Below are positions 25,131-32,259 of a DNA stretch of 55,949 nucleotides, one piece after another. The position numbers and the translations under genes are program-made. Positions within the stretch are counted from its first letter, which is position 1. Every line of letters begins with the position of its first letter. Source of the stretch: Scatosoma sp045613545 (lineage in GTDB: Bacteria > Bacillota > Clostridia > Christensenellales > Borkfalkiaceae); NCBI GenBank assembly GCA_045613545.1, contig JAZLBD010000010.1, positions 1 to 55,949 on the forward strand, read 5' to 3'. The notes below the pieces were generated by a model that saw only the letters and a program-made list of their open reading frames with translations, searched no databases and was not told where the DNA came from.

Positions 25131-25730
25131 TTACTTCCTCTTTCCGTTAAAACCGACGGCGTCGAGCACTCTACCAAGCGCGGGCGCTACGAGTAAATTC
25201 AAAGCAAATTCAACAAAGAAATTAAACGTCACAAGCGAAACGAGTATAAACACCAGCACGTTTTGTCCGTCGGCGATTGTATGCACCGAATTGGTCATAA
25301 ACAGGCACCCCACGATAAAGAGCGCCGTGTTAACAACGGGCACGATCCCAGCCGTCGCAAACAAGGCTACCGTCTTATTTTTCCTTTGCAACGCTTTATA
25401 TAAAAGACCTGCCACGTACCCCGCAACCGTCGTTTTCAAAAGGCACGTAAGCGTCGTTGCGATCGGATCGTTCGTCCAAATTAGGGTGTAGAAAGGTACG
25501 GCGCCCGCAATGACTTGTATTAGCACCACCACACCGCAAGCAAACCCTAAAATCGCGCCTGCGATCGCGCCGAACAACACCGCCCCCAAAACGATGGGAA
25601 TTAAGGTGAAGTTTAATTGTACCGCGCCTACGGTGATCGTACCGCCGAGCGCTTGTAAAAGAATGACGAGGGCGAGCAAGACTGCAAGCCCCGTTAAACG
25701 TTTCGAAGAAAAATAGTTGTTTGATTGCAT
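25131..25730 (-). CDS. ECF transporter S component, likely pantothenate
   Basis: A 199-residue integral membrane protein with about six hydrophobic helices (GLAVLLALVILLQALGGTI, LIPIVLGAVLFGAIAGAILG, and others), the substrate-binding S subunit of an energy-coupling-factor vitamin importer. The energising EcfA/A'/T proteins are not here. The start at 25730 is preferred: GGAGG overlaps the upstream ATG and sits 5 nt before MQSNNYF. Operon with coaX makes pantothenate the best guess for substrate, but this is context inference. It is preceded by a structured leader. Confidence 0.85.
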   Translation of the reverse strand: MQSNNYFSSKRLTGLAVLLALVILLQALGGTITVGAVQLNFTLIPIVLGAVLFGAIAGAILGFACGVVVLIQVIAGAVPFYTLIWTNDPIATTLTCLLKTTVAGYVAGLLYKALQRKNKTVALFATAGIVPVVNTALFIVGCLFMTNSVHTIADGQNVLVFILVSLVTFNFFVEFALNLLVAPALGRVLDAVGFNGKRK

Positions 25731-25778
25731 AACGACCTCCATCGAGCCCGCTTGGGTGCCCGTAGAAAAAATTTTTTT

Positions 25779-25827
25779 ATATCCACTCTTTTTTGGTCCG
25801 TCCCGTTCGGTGACAGCCGAGTGATAT
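25779..25827 (-). promoter_or_regulatory. compact structured leader (riboswitch-like) before ECF-coaX
   Basis: Starting about 8 nt after the -10 box, the minus-strand RNA pairs ATATCACTC with GAGTGGATAT (forward 25819-25827 and 25779-25788; one bulge) and encloses a second stem GTCACC..GGGAC (25800-25814) with unpaired purine-rich segments. It does not match a riboswitch class I can name. Confidence 0.45.
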
Positions 25828-25834
25828 TTCCTTT

Positions 25835-25863
25835 ATTATACAGCAACTTCCCTCAAAAATCAA
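25835..25863 (-). promoter_or_regulatory. promoter of ECF-coaX operon
   Basis: On the minus strand TTGATT (25858-25863), 17-nt spacer, TATAAT (25835-25840). Leader of about 100 nt. Confidence 0.75.
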
Positions 25864-25972
25864 GAAATTTTCCTTACCCGTCACAATTTTTATTAAAAAA
25901 CAATAGAATGTAGTAGATAGATAAAAGTCGTTTCCTTCCAAGGAAGCGACGAAAATACGGGAGGTTTCATAT

Positions 25973-26179
25973 ATGAATTGCTGTTTACAGGGTAATACCA
26001 CCCTTTGGATTCTCATTGCGTTGCTTGTACTTGGCTCAAAAGACGGTTTCTTCTGTGAAGGGATTTTTAGCGGCTGCGGATTGCCCATCGTCATCGCCTT
26101 GCTCTATTGCCTTTACAAAAACGGAACGCTTTCTTCCATTCTCACCCCTTCTTGTGGCTGTCGTTGTGATTGCGACTAA
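25973..26179 (+). CDS. small membrane protein with Cys-rich tail
   Basis: A 68-residue protein starting MNCCLQGNTTLWILIALLVL: a first hydrophobic helix, a GFFCEGIFSGCG turn, a second helix (LPIVIALLYCLYK) and a C-terminal CGCRCDCD tail. Nine cysteines in total. GGGAGG lies 8 nt before the ATG and a clean terminator follows, supporting a real gene. Similar tiny Cys/Gly-rich membrane proteins are common in Clostridia and have no known function; metal binding by the tail is possible but unproven. Confidence 0.72.
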   Translation: MNCCLQGNTTLWILIALLVLGSKDGFFCEGIFSGCGLPIVIALLYCLYKNGTLSSILTPSCGCRCDCD

Positions 26180-26199
26180 CGTAGCTTACATAGAAAAAA

Positions 26200-26229
26200 G
26201 ACGAAGTCTTACGGCTTCGTCCTTTTTTT
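26200..26229. terminator. terminator between convergent genes
   Basis: Stem GACGAAGTC/GGCTTCGTC (near-perfect), loop TTAC, T7 on the plus strand and A-rich flank for the minus strand. Confidence 0.85.
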
Positions 26230-26755
26230 ATTCTTCCATGAAATACGCTTGCAGGGCGATGATCGTCTTTCCGTCTACGATTTCCCCCTCTTTTAGCATT
26301 TTTTTCACCCGTTCTTTTTCAATCCATTCCACGCGCAAAAACTCCCCTTCGTCGAGGCAGGTTTGCATTTGTTTTCCCTCTTTCGCGCGATAAATATAAA
26401 TCTTCTCGTTCGTGTAGCCGGGAGTGGGATAAATCACGTAAAGGAGGGTTGCGTCCGAGGATTTTATCCCCGTCTCCTCTTCCAGTTCGCGAAGCGCGGA
26501 TGTTTTCGGGTCTTCCCCTTTTTCAAGTTTCCCGGCGGGAATTTCTAGCACGTGCTCGCCGTAGGCGTAGCGGAACTGCCGAACGAACAAAATTTTTCCG
26601 TTCTCCACGTACAAAACACACGCGCCACCCGTGTGATCGACGATTTCCCGTTTGGCTTTCTCGCCGTTGCAAAGAAGAACTTCGTCCACGCGGAGGGATA
26701 AAATTTTACCCTCGTATACGTAATTCCTTTTTAACGTTTTTTCCGTAAAATCCAT
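26228..26755 (-). CDS. Nudix hydrolase, ADP-ribose pyrophosphatase type
   Basis: A 175-residue Nudix enzyme of the ADP-ribose pyrophosphatase (NudF-like) group, expected to cleave ADP-ribose to AMP and ribose 5-phosphate. The Nudix box GKLEKGEDPKTSALREL plus EEETG is intact. FVRQFRYAYGEHVLEIPAGK upstream and the YPTPGYTNEKIYIY segment are typical of NudF-like proteins. A good ribosome site (GAGGGAG) precedes the ATG at 26755. It is monocistronic. Confidence 0.92.
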   Translation of the reverse strand: MDFTEKTLKRNYVYEGKILSLRVDEVLLCNGEKAKREIVDHTGGACVLYVENGKILFVRQFRYAYGEHVLEIPAGKLEKGEDPKTSALRELEEETGIKSSDATLLYVIYPTPGYTNEKIYIYRAKEGKQMQTCLDEGEFLRVEWIEKERVKKMLKEGEIVDGKTIIALQAYFMEE

Positions 26756-26857
26756 AAAAACTCCCTCTCTCTTCGTTAAAAAATAAACACGATTGTTATT
26801 TTATATAATCATTATAGCACAAAACGAAAAAAAATTCTAATTTTTTGAAGAAATATC

Positions 26858-26886
26858 TTGATTTTTTTCAAGAAGTTATGTATAAT
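26858..26886 (+). promoter_or_regulatory. promoter of HPr-like gene
   Basis: TTGATT (26858-26863), 17-nt spacer, TATAAT (26881-26886); leader about 25 nt with CGGAGG. Confidence 0.78.
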
Positions 26887-26916
26887 AATATCGATATTAA
26901 AAATCGGAGGTGCAAG

Positions 26917-27144
26917 ATGAAATCCGTAAAAATTTCTTTGGAAATGGCGCAACGCGTAAAAGAATTCGTTGCAATCACGCAAGATTTCCCCTATGAAATT
27001 CTTTTGAAAAGTGGCAAATACGTAGTCGATGCAAAATCTATTTTGGGTATTTTTTCGCTCGATTTGTCGCAACCCCTTACCGTCGAAGTGTATGCAGACG
27101 ATTGCACTGAATTCCTCGACAGACTTGAAAAATTCAAGGCATAA
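26917..27144 (+). CDS. HPr-like protein lacking the active-site histidine
   Basis: A 75-residue HPr-fold protein. The region after the first strand reads MKSVKISLEMAQRVKEFVAI, where true HPr has the GLHARPA motif; the His15 and Arg17 equivalents are missing. The regulatory Ser46 region looks present as DAKSILGIFSLDLSQP. It therefore cannot act as a PTS phosphocarrier in the usual way and may be a Crh-like regulator or a divergent scaffold. ATG at 26917 follows CGGAGG; an upstream in-frame ATG lies before the promoter and is rejected. A terminator follows. Confidence 0.85.
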   Translation: MKSVKISLEMAQRVKEFVAITQDFPYEILLKSGKYVVDAKSILGIFSLDLSQPLTVEVYADDCTEFLDRLEKFKA

Positions 27145-27170
27145 ATTTTTCTCTACGAAAGAAAAATTCT

Positions 27171-27202
27171 AAGCGAAAAAGCAGGGCCGCTCTTTCGCTT
27201 TT
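27171..27202 (+). terminator. terminator of HPr-like gene
   Basis: Stem AAGCGAAA..TTTCGCTT with an imperfect inner extension, followed by T-rich sequence. Confidence 0.7.
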
Positions 27203-27231
27203 AATTTTGTGAACAAAGGAGCTTACCCAAT

Positions 27232-27759
27232 ATGCAAATCCAAGGCGAAACGTCCGTCAATAAACTTATTTTGCTTTTCGTGTTCGACAAAATGGAAAGC
27301 GCTCTTTCCGAGCGCACGATCGTCGAAATGTGTACGGGCGGAAATAGCTGGCTCAATTATATGGATTGTATGGAATTGCTCCCGAAACTGCTCGAAGACG
27401 GGTTCTTGTGCAAGGTCCCTACTTCCGACGAAGAACCGCTCTATTCGATCACGACCGACGGACGGGAAAGCTTGAACAACTTCTATATCAATATCCCGAA
27501 AAGTATTCGCGAGGATATTTCTGCATTCGTCAAAAAGAATAGCGGACGGCTCCGCAATCGGCAAGAATGTAAAGCGGACTATTATTTGAATACCGACGGC
27601 TCTTATACGGTATTTTTAAAAATTTTAGCGCCCGTTCAACCGATGCTCGAATTAAAATTCGTCGTTCCCGACAAAAAAATGGCGCAAAAAATCTACAAAA
27701 ATTGGGAATCCAAAGCTTCCGAGCTTTATTCCGCTGTATTCGACACGCTCGTCGATTAA
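27232..27759 (+). CDS. DUF4364 family protein
   Basis: A 175-residue protein with DUF4364 character: an N-terminal helix-turn-helix-like region (KLILLFVFDKMESALSERTI, then WLNYMDCMELLPKLLEDGFL) followed by an alpha/beta tail with alternating strands. The family is restricted mainly to Clostridia and is presumed to be a winged-helix regulator, but its targets are unknown. AAAGGAG precedes the ATG. It is followed 23 nt later by the TSCPD gene, forming a small operon that ends in a terminator at 28052. Confidence 0.85.
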   Translation: MQIQGETSVNKLILLFVFDKMESALSERTIVEMCTGGNSWLNYMDCMELLPKLLEDGFLCKVPTSDEEPLYSITTDGRESLNNFYINIPKSIREDISAFVKKNSGRLRNRQECKADYYLNTDGSYTVFLKILAPVQPMLELKFVVPDKKMAQKIYKNWESKASELYSAVFDTLVD

Positions 27760-27782
27760 ATTTATTACAAGAGGTGAAAATT

Positions 27783-28046
27783 ATGTTTACTTACCAGACG
27801 AAAGGAACTTGCTCAAGATCTATCATCTTCCGCGTTGACGAAAACAACGTATTGCACGACGTCCGTTTTATCGGCGGTTGTAGCGGAAATTTACAAGGCG
27901 TTTCCCGCCTCGTTGAAGGCAGAACGATTGACGAAGTCGAAACCTTGCTTGCTGGAATTATCTGTCGCAACGGTACGTCTTGTCCCGACCAACTCTCCAA
28001 AGCGATCACGGAATATAAACAATCGCAAGAACCGAAAGCTGAATAA
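27783..28046 (+). CDS. TSCPD domain protein (TIGR03905-like)
   Basis: An 87-residue single-domain protein of the TSCPD family, related to the C-terminal domain of some ribonucleotide reductases. The N-terminus MFTYQTKGTCSRSIIFRV, middle VRFIGGCSGNLQGVSRLVEG and C-terminal RNGTSCPDQLSKAI contain the conserved cysteines and the name-giving TSCPD motif. AAGAGGTG precedes the ATG at 27783. Function is unknown; metal or nucleotide binding is suspected for the family. Confidence 0.92.
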   Translation: MFTYQTKGTCSRSIIFRVDENNVLHDVRFIGGCSGNLQGVSRLVEGRTIDEVETLLAGIICRNGTSCPDQLSKAITEYKQSQEPKAE

Positions 28047-28051
28047 GATTT

Positions 28052-28082
28052 ACGCCCGACTATATGCGGGCGTTTATTTTTT
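28052..28082 (+). terminator. terminator of DUF4364-TSCPD operon
   Basis: Stem ACGCCCG/CGGGCGT with an 8-nt loop and a T-rich tail. Confidence 0.85.
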
Positions 28083-28109
28083 ATAGAAAAGCGCAATAAT
28101 AATTGTGCT

Positions 28110-28412
28110 ATGCTGATTTTATATTTATTTATCATCGCCTATATCGTTTCCATCAACTTTTACGCTTTTATTCTCATCAAAGATTTAAGTGGCGATATAG
28201 ACGGCGACGAGGTGAAAAAAAGCTCGGACGGACGTCTCGTTTTGACGGGACTACTCGGTGGCGCAATCACCATTTACGTGTGCATGTTTATATTCAAATA
28301 CCGCACGCGCAGTTTGTATTTGATGATCGTGATGCCCCTACTTGCCGTCTTGAACGTGTATTTGGCGTTTCTTGCGTTCCGCTCCGGGTTTTCCTTTCTC
28401 GTGATTCGCTGA
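28110..28412 (+). CDS. small DUF1294-like membrane protein
   Basis: A 100-residue protein with three hydrophobic helices (MLILYLFIIAYIVSINFYAF; LLGGAITIYVCMFIF; MIVMPLLAVLNVYLAFLAF). The order of a first helix ending in an asparagine, a charged loop, a Gly-Gly helix and then KYRTRSLYL resembles DUF1294 proteins. No ribosome site is obvious before the ATG, so the start is uncertain. It is the last chromosomal gene before the phage-like remnant at tRNA-Lys. Confidence 0.62.
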   Translation: MLILYLFIIAYIVSINFYAFILIKDLSGDIDGDEVKKSSDGRLVLTGLLGGAITIYVCMFIFKYRTRSLYLMIVMPLLAVLNVYLAFLAFRSGFSFLVIR

Positions 28413-28455
28413 GAAAAACCGCTCTACAAAACACTCCGCGTACGTGTGTTTTTTG

Positions 28456-28473
28456 TTTGGTGGACGATCAGGG
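28456..28473. repeat. duplicate of tRNA-Lys(CTT) 3' end (att-like direct repeat)
   Basis: TTTGGTGGACGATCAGGG here is identical to 29515-29532, the CCA end and T-arm half of tRNA-Lys(CTT). Both copies have the same orientation, flanking 1.06 kb of phage-like DNA. Confidence 0.8.
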
Positions 28474-28809
28474 GGCTTGGCTTCGCCAAAGAAAACCACA
28501 AGTTCCCCTCCCGTCCTTTCTCGTCATTTCGGCGGTATCTCGCGCTACGATCATACGGATGAGCGTTTCCTGCCCTTCAAACTTGATTTCTATGGGAATA
28601 TTGACCTTAAACTGCCCGTCGATCCTTACGCTGTACTGGTCGAAATCCGATTGCCGCATATCCGTCATAGGGACTTTTGCCGTACCGTGCGTTTCGTCCA
28701 AAACACTTTCCCACGTGATCGGCAGATTGATGTACTTTTCTACGGAAACTTCGCTCCCGTTTCGAAATTCCATTATATCCGATTCGATTTTATTGATTTG
28801 AATTGCCAT
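28468..28809 (-). pseudogene. truncated phage structural protein fragment
   Basis: A 113-codon reading frame starting MAIQINKIESDIMEF with GGGAGAA before its ATG. The text resembles the N-terminus of tail/baseplate-type proteins in Clostridia prophages (VEKYINLPITWESVLDETHG, QETLIRMIVARDTAEMTRKD). Homologues would continue for several hundred residues; here the frame runs into the att-like repeat and ends, so it is a deletion remnant. The family call is from memory and moderately sure. Confidence 0.6.
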
Positions 28810-28881
28810 ATTTCTCCCAATGAAAAAGGACGAGGGTAAAGGCGGTTGCCATTAGGGATTTTTAGTTTACAACAAAAGTAT

Positions 28882-28924
28882 AGCCCACTATACTTCGCAA
28901 AAAGCGAAATGTAGTGGGCTTTTC
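28882..28924 (+). terminator. strong hairpin terminator inside the remnant
   Basis: AGCCCACTA..TAGTGGGCT with an inner CTTCGC/GCGAAA stem and a T-rich tail; this long stem-loop stands upstream of the mini-hairpin array. Confidence 0.75.
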
Positions 28925-28960
28925 TTATCCACAAAGATTAAGTTAATAAAGTTATATTTT

Positions 28961-29153
28961 TAGCCTTGTGGCTAAAAGTTGTATTGCTTGTTTTACAAGC
29001 AGTTTTATTTTGGCTATCGCCAAAGTTATATTAAATAAATCCTTAACCTTGCGAAGCAAGATATCACTGCGTTAGCAATATCACTCGTCGTTAGACGAAT
29101 ATCACAAATCCGCAAGGATTTATTTAGTTGCCGAATCCCTTACAGGGACTCGG
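28961..29153. repeat. array of consecutive mini-hairpins
   Basis: Eight short stem-loops follow one another: TAGCC/GGCTA, TGCTTG/CAAGCA, TTTGGC/GCCAAA, CTTGC/GCAAG, TGC/GCA, TCGTC/GACGA, AAATCC/GGATTT and a CCGA..TCCCT/AGGGA..TCGG stem. Several loops are GTTA, GCAA or TATC, and AATATCAC-type spacers recur. A 13-bp inverted repeat (29032-29044 / 29114-29126) can close over the inner hairpins. Confidence 0.7.
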
Positions 29154-29423
29154 CTAATCGTCGTCCTTGTTTTTCAATTTTTCGATTTTTGCATTTAACT
29201 GCAAGATTTTATCCTGCTTCCTTTTGGCGTTTTGCTTACGCCTAATCTCTTGCTTTTCTTCTTCCGTTAAAATCAGTTTTTCTCTTTTAATCAATGTGAT
29301 TGTGATTATCCCAAAGAGTATTACGGTGGCAAAACTAAAACACATCGACAGTATCGGCTTTACAATGAAAGGATTCAAACATAAGACTTTTAGAGTGATT
29401 TTGTTCACCAAATTGTTCACCAA
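29154..29423 (-). CDS. small membrane/coiled-coil protein in the remnant
   Basis: An 89-codon frame with a GTG start at 29423 (an internal ATG near residue 27 is possible). One transmembrane segment (CFSFATVILFGIITITLI) is followed by a strongly charged predicted coiled coil (EEEKQEIRRKQNAKRKQDKI). It lies inside the tRNA-Lys-flanked segment and may be a phage gene such as a small accessory protein. No family recognised; existence is uncertain. Confidence 0.42.
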   Translation of the reverse strand: MVNNLVNKITLKVLCLNPFIVKPILSMCFSFATVILFGIITITLIKREKLILTEEEKQEIRRKQNAKRKQDKILQLNAKIEKLKNKDDD

Positions 29424-29480
29424 ACCCCACCGAAAACATATTTTTCATTGAATATTTATTAAAAATACACAAAAAATAAC

Positions 29481-29509
29481 GGCTTTATGCAATTTTTTTG
29501 CATAAAGCC
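29481..29509 (-). terminator. tRNA array terminator
   Basis: 12-bp perfect stem GGCTTTATGCAA/TTGCATAAAGCC with a T-run on the minus strand, immediately after tRNA-Lys(CTT). Confidence 0.85.
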
Positions 29510-29515
29510 ATTATT

Positions 29516-29591
29516 TGGTGGACGATCAGGGACTCGAACCCTGGGCCCACTGATTAAGAGTCAGTTGCTCTACCAGCTGAGCTAATCATCC
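29516..29591 (-). tRNA. tRNA-Lys(CTT)
   Basis: Acceptor GGATGAT/ATCGTCC, anticodon loop CTCTTAA, T arm CAGGG-TTCGAGT-CCCTG, CCA encoded. Its 3' 18 nt are duplicated at 28456. Confidence 0.95.
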
Positions 29592-29593
29592 AT

Positions 29594-29669
29594 TGGTGGT
29601 CCATCGGAGGCTCGAACTCCGGACACCTTGATTAAAAATCAAGTGCTCTACCAACTGAGCTAATGGGCC
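29594..29669 (-). tRNA. tRNA-Lys(TTT)
   Basis: Anticodon loop TTTTTAA, stem CTTGA/TCAAG; CCA encoded. Acceptor stem GGCCCAT/ATGGACC shows a C-A mismatch at the third pair. Confidence 0.93.
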
Positions 29670-29672
29670 GTT

Positions 29673-29748
29673 TGGCTGGGGTGGCAGGATTTGAACCTAC
29701 GAATGCCGGAATCAAAATCCGGTGCCTTAACCACTTGGCGACACCCCA
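29673..29748 (-). tRNA. tRNA-Gln(TTG)
   Basis: Acceptor TGGGGTG/CACCCCA, anticodon loop TTTTGAT; CCA encoded. Confidence 0.95.
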
Positions 29749-29756
29749 AGGTATTA

Positions 29757-29834
29757 TGGGGCGGGCGACGAGAATCGAACTCACGACCTCCAGGGCCACA
29801 ATCTGGCGCTCTAACCAACTGAGCTACACCCGCC
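29757..29834 (-). tRNA. tRNA-His(GTG)
   Basis: Acceptor GCGGGTG/CGCCCGC with the extra G-1 opposite C73, anticodon loop TTGTGGC; CCA encoded. Confidence 0.95.
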
Positions 29835-29842
29835 ATTTAATT

Positions 29843-29919
29843 TGGTGCGCCTGAAGAGACTCGAACTCCTGACACACGGCTTAGAAGGCCGTTGCTCTAT
29901 CCAGCTGAGCTACAGGCGC
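29843..29919 (-). tRNA. tRNA-Arg(TCT)
   Basis: Acceptor GCGCCTG/CAGGCGC, anticodon loop CTTCTAA; CCA encoded. Confidence 0.95.
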
Positions 29920-29964
29920 ATAGTCAACATTCTTTCGATGCCCACCGTTTTCTTTACAAAAAAA

Positions 29965-30038
<74 letters not shown>

Positions 30039-30159
30039 AATAACCATGCTAGCGCCGTTTTCACAACGCTTGTATATAATACCACTTATCCAATAAATTG
30101 TCAAACAGTTTTTGGCGTTTTTTGAAAAAATTTTTATTTTTTTTCTTCGCTATAAAATT

Positions 30160-30189
30160 ACGCGCCCCCTAGTGCTTAGGGGGGCGCGT
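30160..30189 (-). terminator. terminator of M3 peptidase gene
   Basis: Very stable 12-bp GC stem ACGCGCCCCCTA/TAGGGGGGCGCGT (one bulge), loop GTGC, then AATTTTAT on the minus strand. Confidence 0.8.
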
Positions 30190-30195
30190 CTCGTT

Positions 30196-31956
30196 TTAGA
30201 ATTTGCTCATCAAAAGCGAACGAAGATCTTTATAAGTTTGTTCCTCAAAAGGACTTGCAAGTCCGAATTGTGCCAAATTACCAACGAATCCCGTCGTATA
30301 ATCGATTTCTTCTACGAGTTTACGATAGATTTCTCTACCTGCGTCGCAGTCCTCTTCCACTGCAAGATAAAGGTTGAGCGAAGCAATAGCCGAGGTTGCA
30401 TAACTGATGTAATATACAGGGCTCGTCAACGCAACCGCTCTCCAGTAGTTGTTGATGGAAGCGCTATAAGCGTTCGCGTTCGTCGTTCCCATTATATCTA
30501 CCAAAACGCTACGCATAATGCCGTCGAATTGAGCGGACGTGCAGTTTTCAAGCTCGTCGTCGGAAAGATCGTACACGTATTGTTCGAAATAGTCGATCAC
30601 CGTACCAAGCCAAATGATTTCCAAGCTACTTGCAACGTTTTCAAGCAAGATTACCTTATAAATAGACGAAAGGTTCGCGCCCTTATCCGTCGTCCCCGTC
30701 ATTTCATCTTCCAAGTAGGAAAGGAACATAAATTCATTCCCTTGCGAATGAATTTCGGCAAGGTCATACATGAGACTGCCTTCTTCGTGCAATTCCGCAT
30801 AGTAGTGCCCAACTTCGTGTGCAAGCGTCATTACGTTTTGATATTCGGGACCAAAGTAGCAGAACGGAGAATCGGTATCGTAAATCGTTGTCGTGAACGC
30901 GCCTGCCATACCTTTTCTAGAGCCGAACGCATAATTGTTGTTTATAAACATATGCTCAAACCCTTCTTTCGTGCTACCCTCAAAGGAGTTTACGTAAGAA
31001 TTCCAATACCCTTCTACCGTTGCATTGTTGCTATATTTATATTCGTTAAAACTACGATAGAACTTAGAGTTTTCACCGCTCATCTGCAAACTTTGCGATG
31101 CCATCGTTTGCCAAAGAGGGAAAATATAGTCCCCTACGTAATCACGCATTTTTGCCATATCCGCTCTTTCATAATCGCGAATATATACGTTATCGTAAGC
31201 GTAATCGTAATAGTTTTCGTAGTTTTCACCGTCCTCATCTTTGAAGTGTCTTGCGATCGTGTTGTTGTTTTTGACAAGACGCTTATAAAAGTCTGCCGTT
31301 TGACTTGCATAAGAACTTGCGCTCGAATCAAGTTTTCTAAATTCGATCAAAATCGAATCGTTTTCATCTTGCAACGCCTTAATATCGTCCGAATACCCCA
31401 ACATGTCGTTGATGTCCGATTGCGACCAGTCTGAAAAGAATTCTTCCTTGTAAGGAGATTCCGATTCGTAAATGTCTACGCAAAGTTCGTTATAAAGAGA
31501 GTACGCGTCGCCGCTTGCAGCCGAAGAGAATTCGTAGTAAGCCGTGCAAACTTCATCTTCCAAGTTCGCGCAATACAAAATATACGCAATATTCGATTGC
31601 GATGCGATGTGATAATATTTTTCAAGCAAATCTTCCCACGCCTCTTCGATCGCCGTCGTATCCAACCCCTCGATCGTCAAGGAACGAGCCGCCGCCACGA
31701 GCGTTTCGTATTCCGCCATATCCGCGTTATTGAGCGTATAGGTCAAAGGAACGCCTGCAATCGTGCCGTTGATCGGTTGATCAAAGTCAACGACAGGAGC
31801 TTCGCCGCCACCGCCTTCGCCGCCACCGCTTTCGCCGCCACCACCTTGTTCCGTGCCGTCACCGTCGCCATCGTTGTCTTTGTCGCAAGCCGCGAACGAA
31901 CTAAGCGCCATGCCAAAGCAGAGAAGCAATGCTAAAAACTTCTTCCATTTTTTCAT
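30196..31956 (-). CDS. M3 family metallopeptidase lipoprotein
   Basis: A 586-residue exported oligopeptidase-like protein. A lipoprotein signal is clear: MKKWKKFLALLLCFGMALSS followed by FAAC at the lipobox, then an Asp/Gly/Glu-rich linker (about residues 25-60). The zinc site HEVGH lies around residue 380 (LAHEVGHYYAELHEEGS), and the downstream EIHSQGNEF supplies the third-ligand glutamate region, as in M3/oligoendopeptidase F. Most M3 enzymes are cytosolic; surface anchoring points to extracellular peptide processing. CGGAGG precedes the ATG at 31956. It is monocistronic. Confidence 0.9.
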   Translation of the reverse strand: MKKWKKFLALLLCFGMALSSFAACDKDNDGDGDGTEQGGGGESGGGEGGGGEAPVVDFDQPINGTIAGVPLTYTLNNADMAEYETLVAAARSLTIEGLDTTAIEEAWEDLLEKYYHIASQSNIAYILYCANLEDEVCTAYYEFSSAASGDAYSLYNELCVDIYESESPYKEEFFSDWSQSDINDMLGYSDDIKALQDENDSILIEFRKLDSSASSYASQTADFYKRLVKNNNTIARHFKDEDGENYENYYDYAYDNVYIRDYERADMAKMRDYVGDYIFPLWQTMASQSLQMSGENSKFYRSFNEYKYSNNATVEGYWNSYVNSFEGSTKEGFEHMFINNNYAFGSRKGMAGAFTTTIYDTDSPFCYFGPEYQNVMTLAHEVGHYYAELHEEGSLMYDLAEIHSQGNEFMFLSYLEDEMTGTTDKGANLSSIYKVILLENVASSLEIIWLGTVIDYFEQYVYDLSDDELENCTSAQFDGIMRSVLVDIMGTTNANAYSASINNYWRAVALTSPVYYISYATSAIASLNLYLAVEEDCDAGREIYRKLVEEIDYTTGFVGNLAQFGLASPFEEQTYKDLRSLLMSKF

Positions 31957-32259
31957 AATCAGCCTCCGTTTTACTTTATATATCCCTCAAAGATATATAA
32001 GTATGTTTTATCTATTCCATAAGTTTATATTATAATACAAGAAAAAATATGATAAAAATTAAGTTTTTTATTCTATTTTTCTTATATCTACTATATTGTT
32101 TTACATTTTATCACAATACTCTCAAGAAGTCAAATAAAAAGGTTGAATTTTTCAAAAAAAATATCCATCTTTAAGCAGGGAAGACGTTTTCCTAAAACCC
32201 CCTATTGACTTTTCGTCTATTTTGCGATATACTATATAAAAAAGATAAGGAGAAAAAGC
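31957..32259. promoter_or_regulatory. divergent promoter region M3 peptidase / PFK
   Basis: 303 bp of AT-rich DNA. The plus-strand PFK promoter is TTGACT (32205-32210), 17-nt spacer, TATACT (32228-32233). The minus strand has a TATAAT-like box near 32028-32033 for the peptidase but without a good -35. I see nothing else in it. Confidence 0.65.

Noticed and set aside
25779..25827. Known riboswitch class (preQ1, THF, TPP)
   Set aside because: The short two-stem layout lacks the conserved cores of these classes as I know them; left as uncharacterised.
28961..29153. CRISPR array
   Set aside because: The hairpin units differ in sequence and spacing, and there is no constant repeat or cas gene.
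30112..31434. 440-codon plus-strand frame opposite the M3 peptidase
   Set aside because: Antisense shadow of a clear lipoprotein peptidase; no ribosome site or domain.
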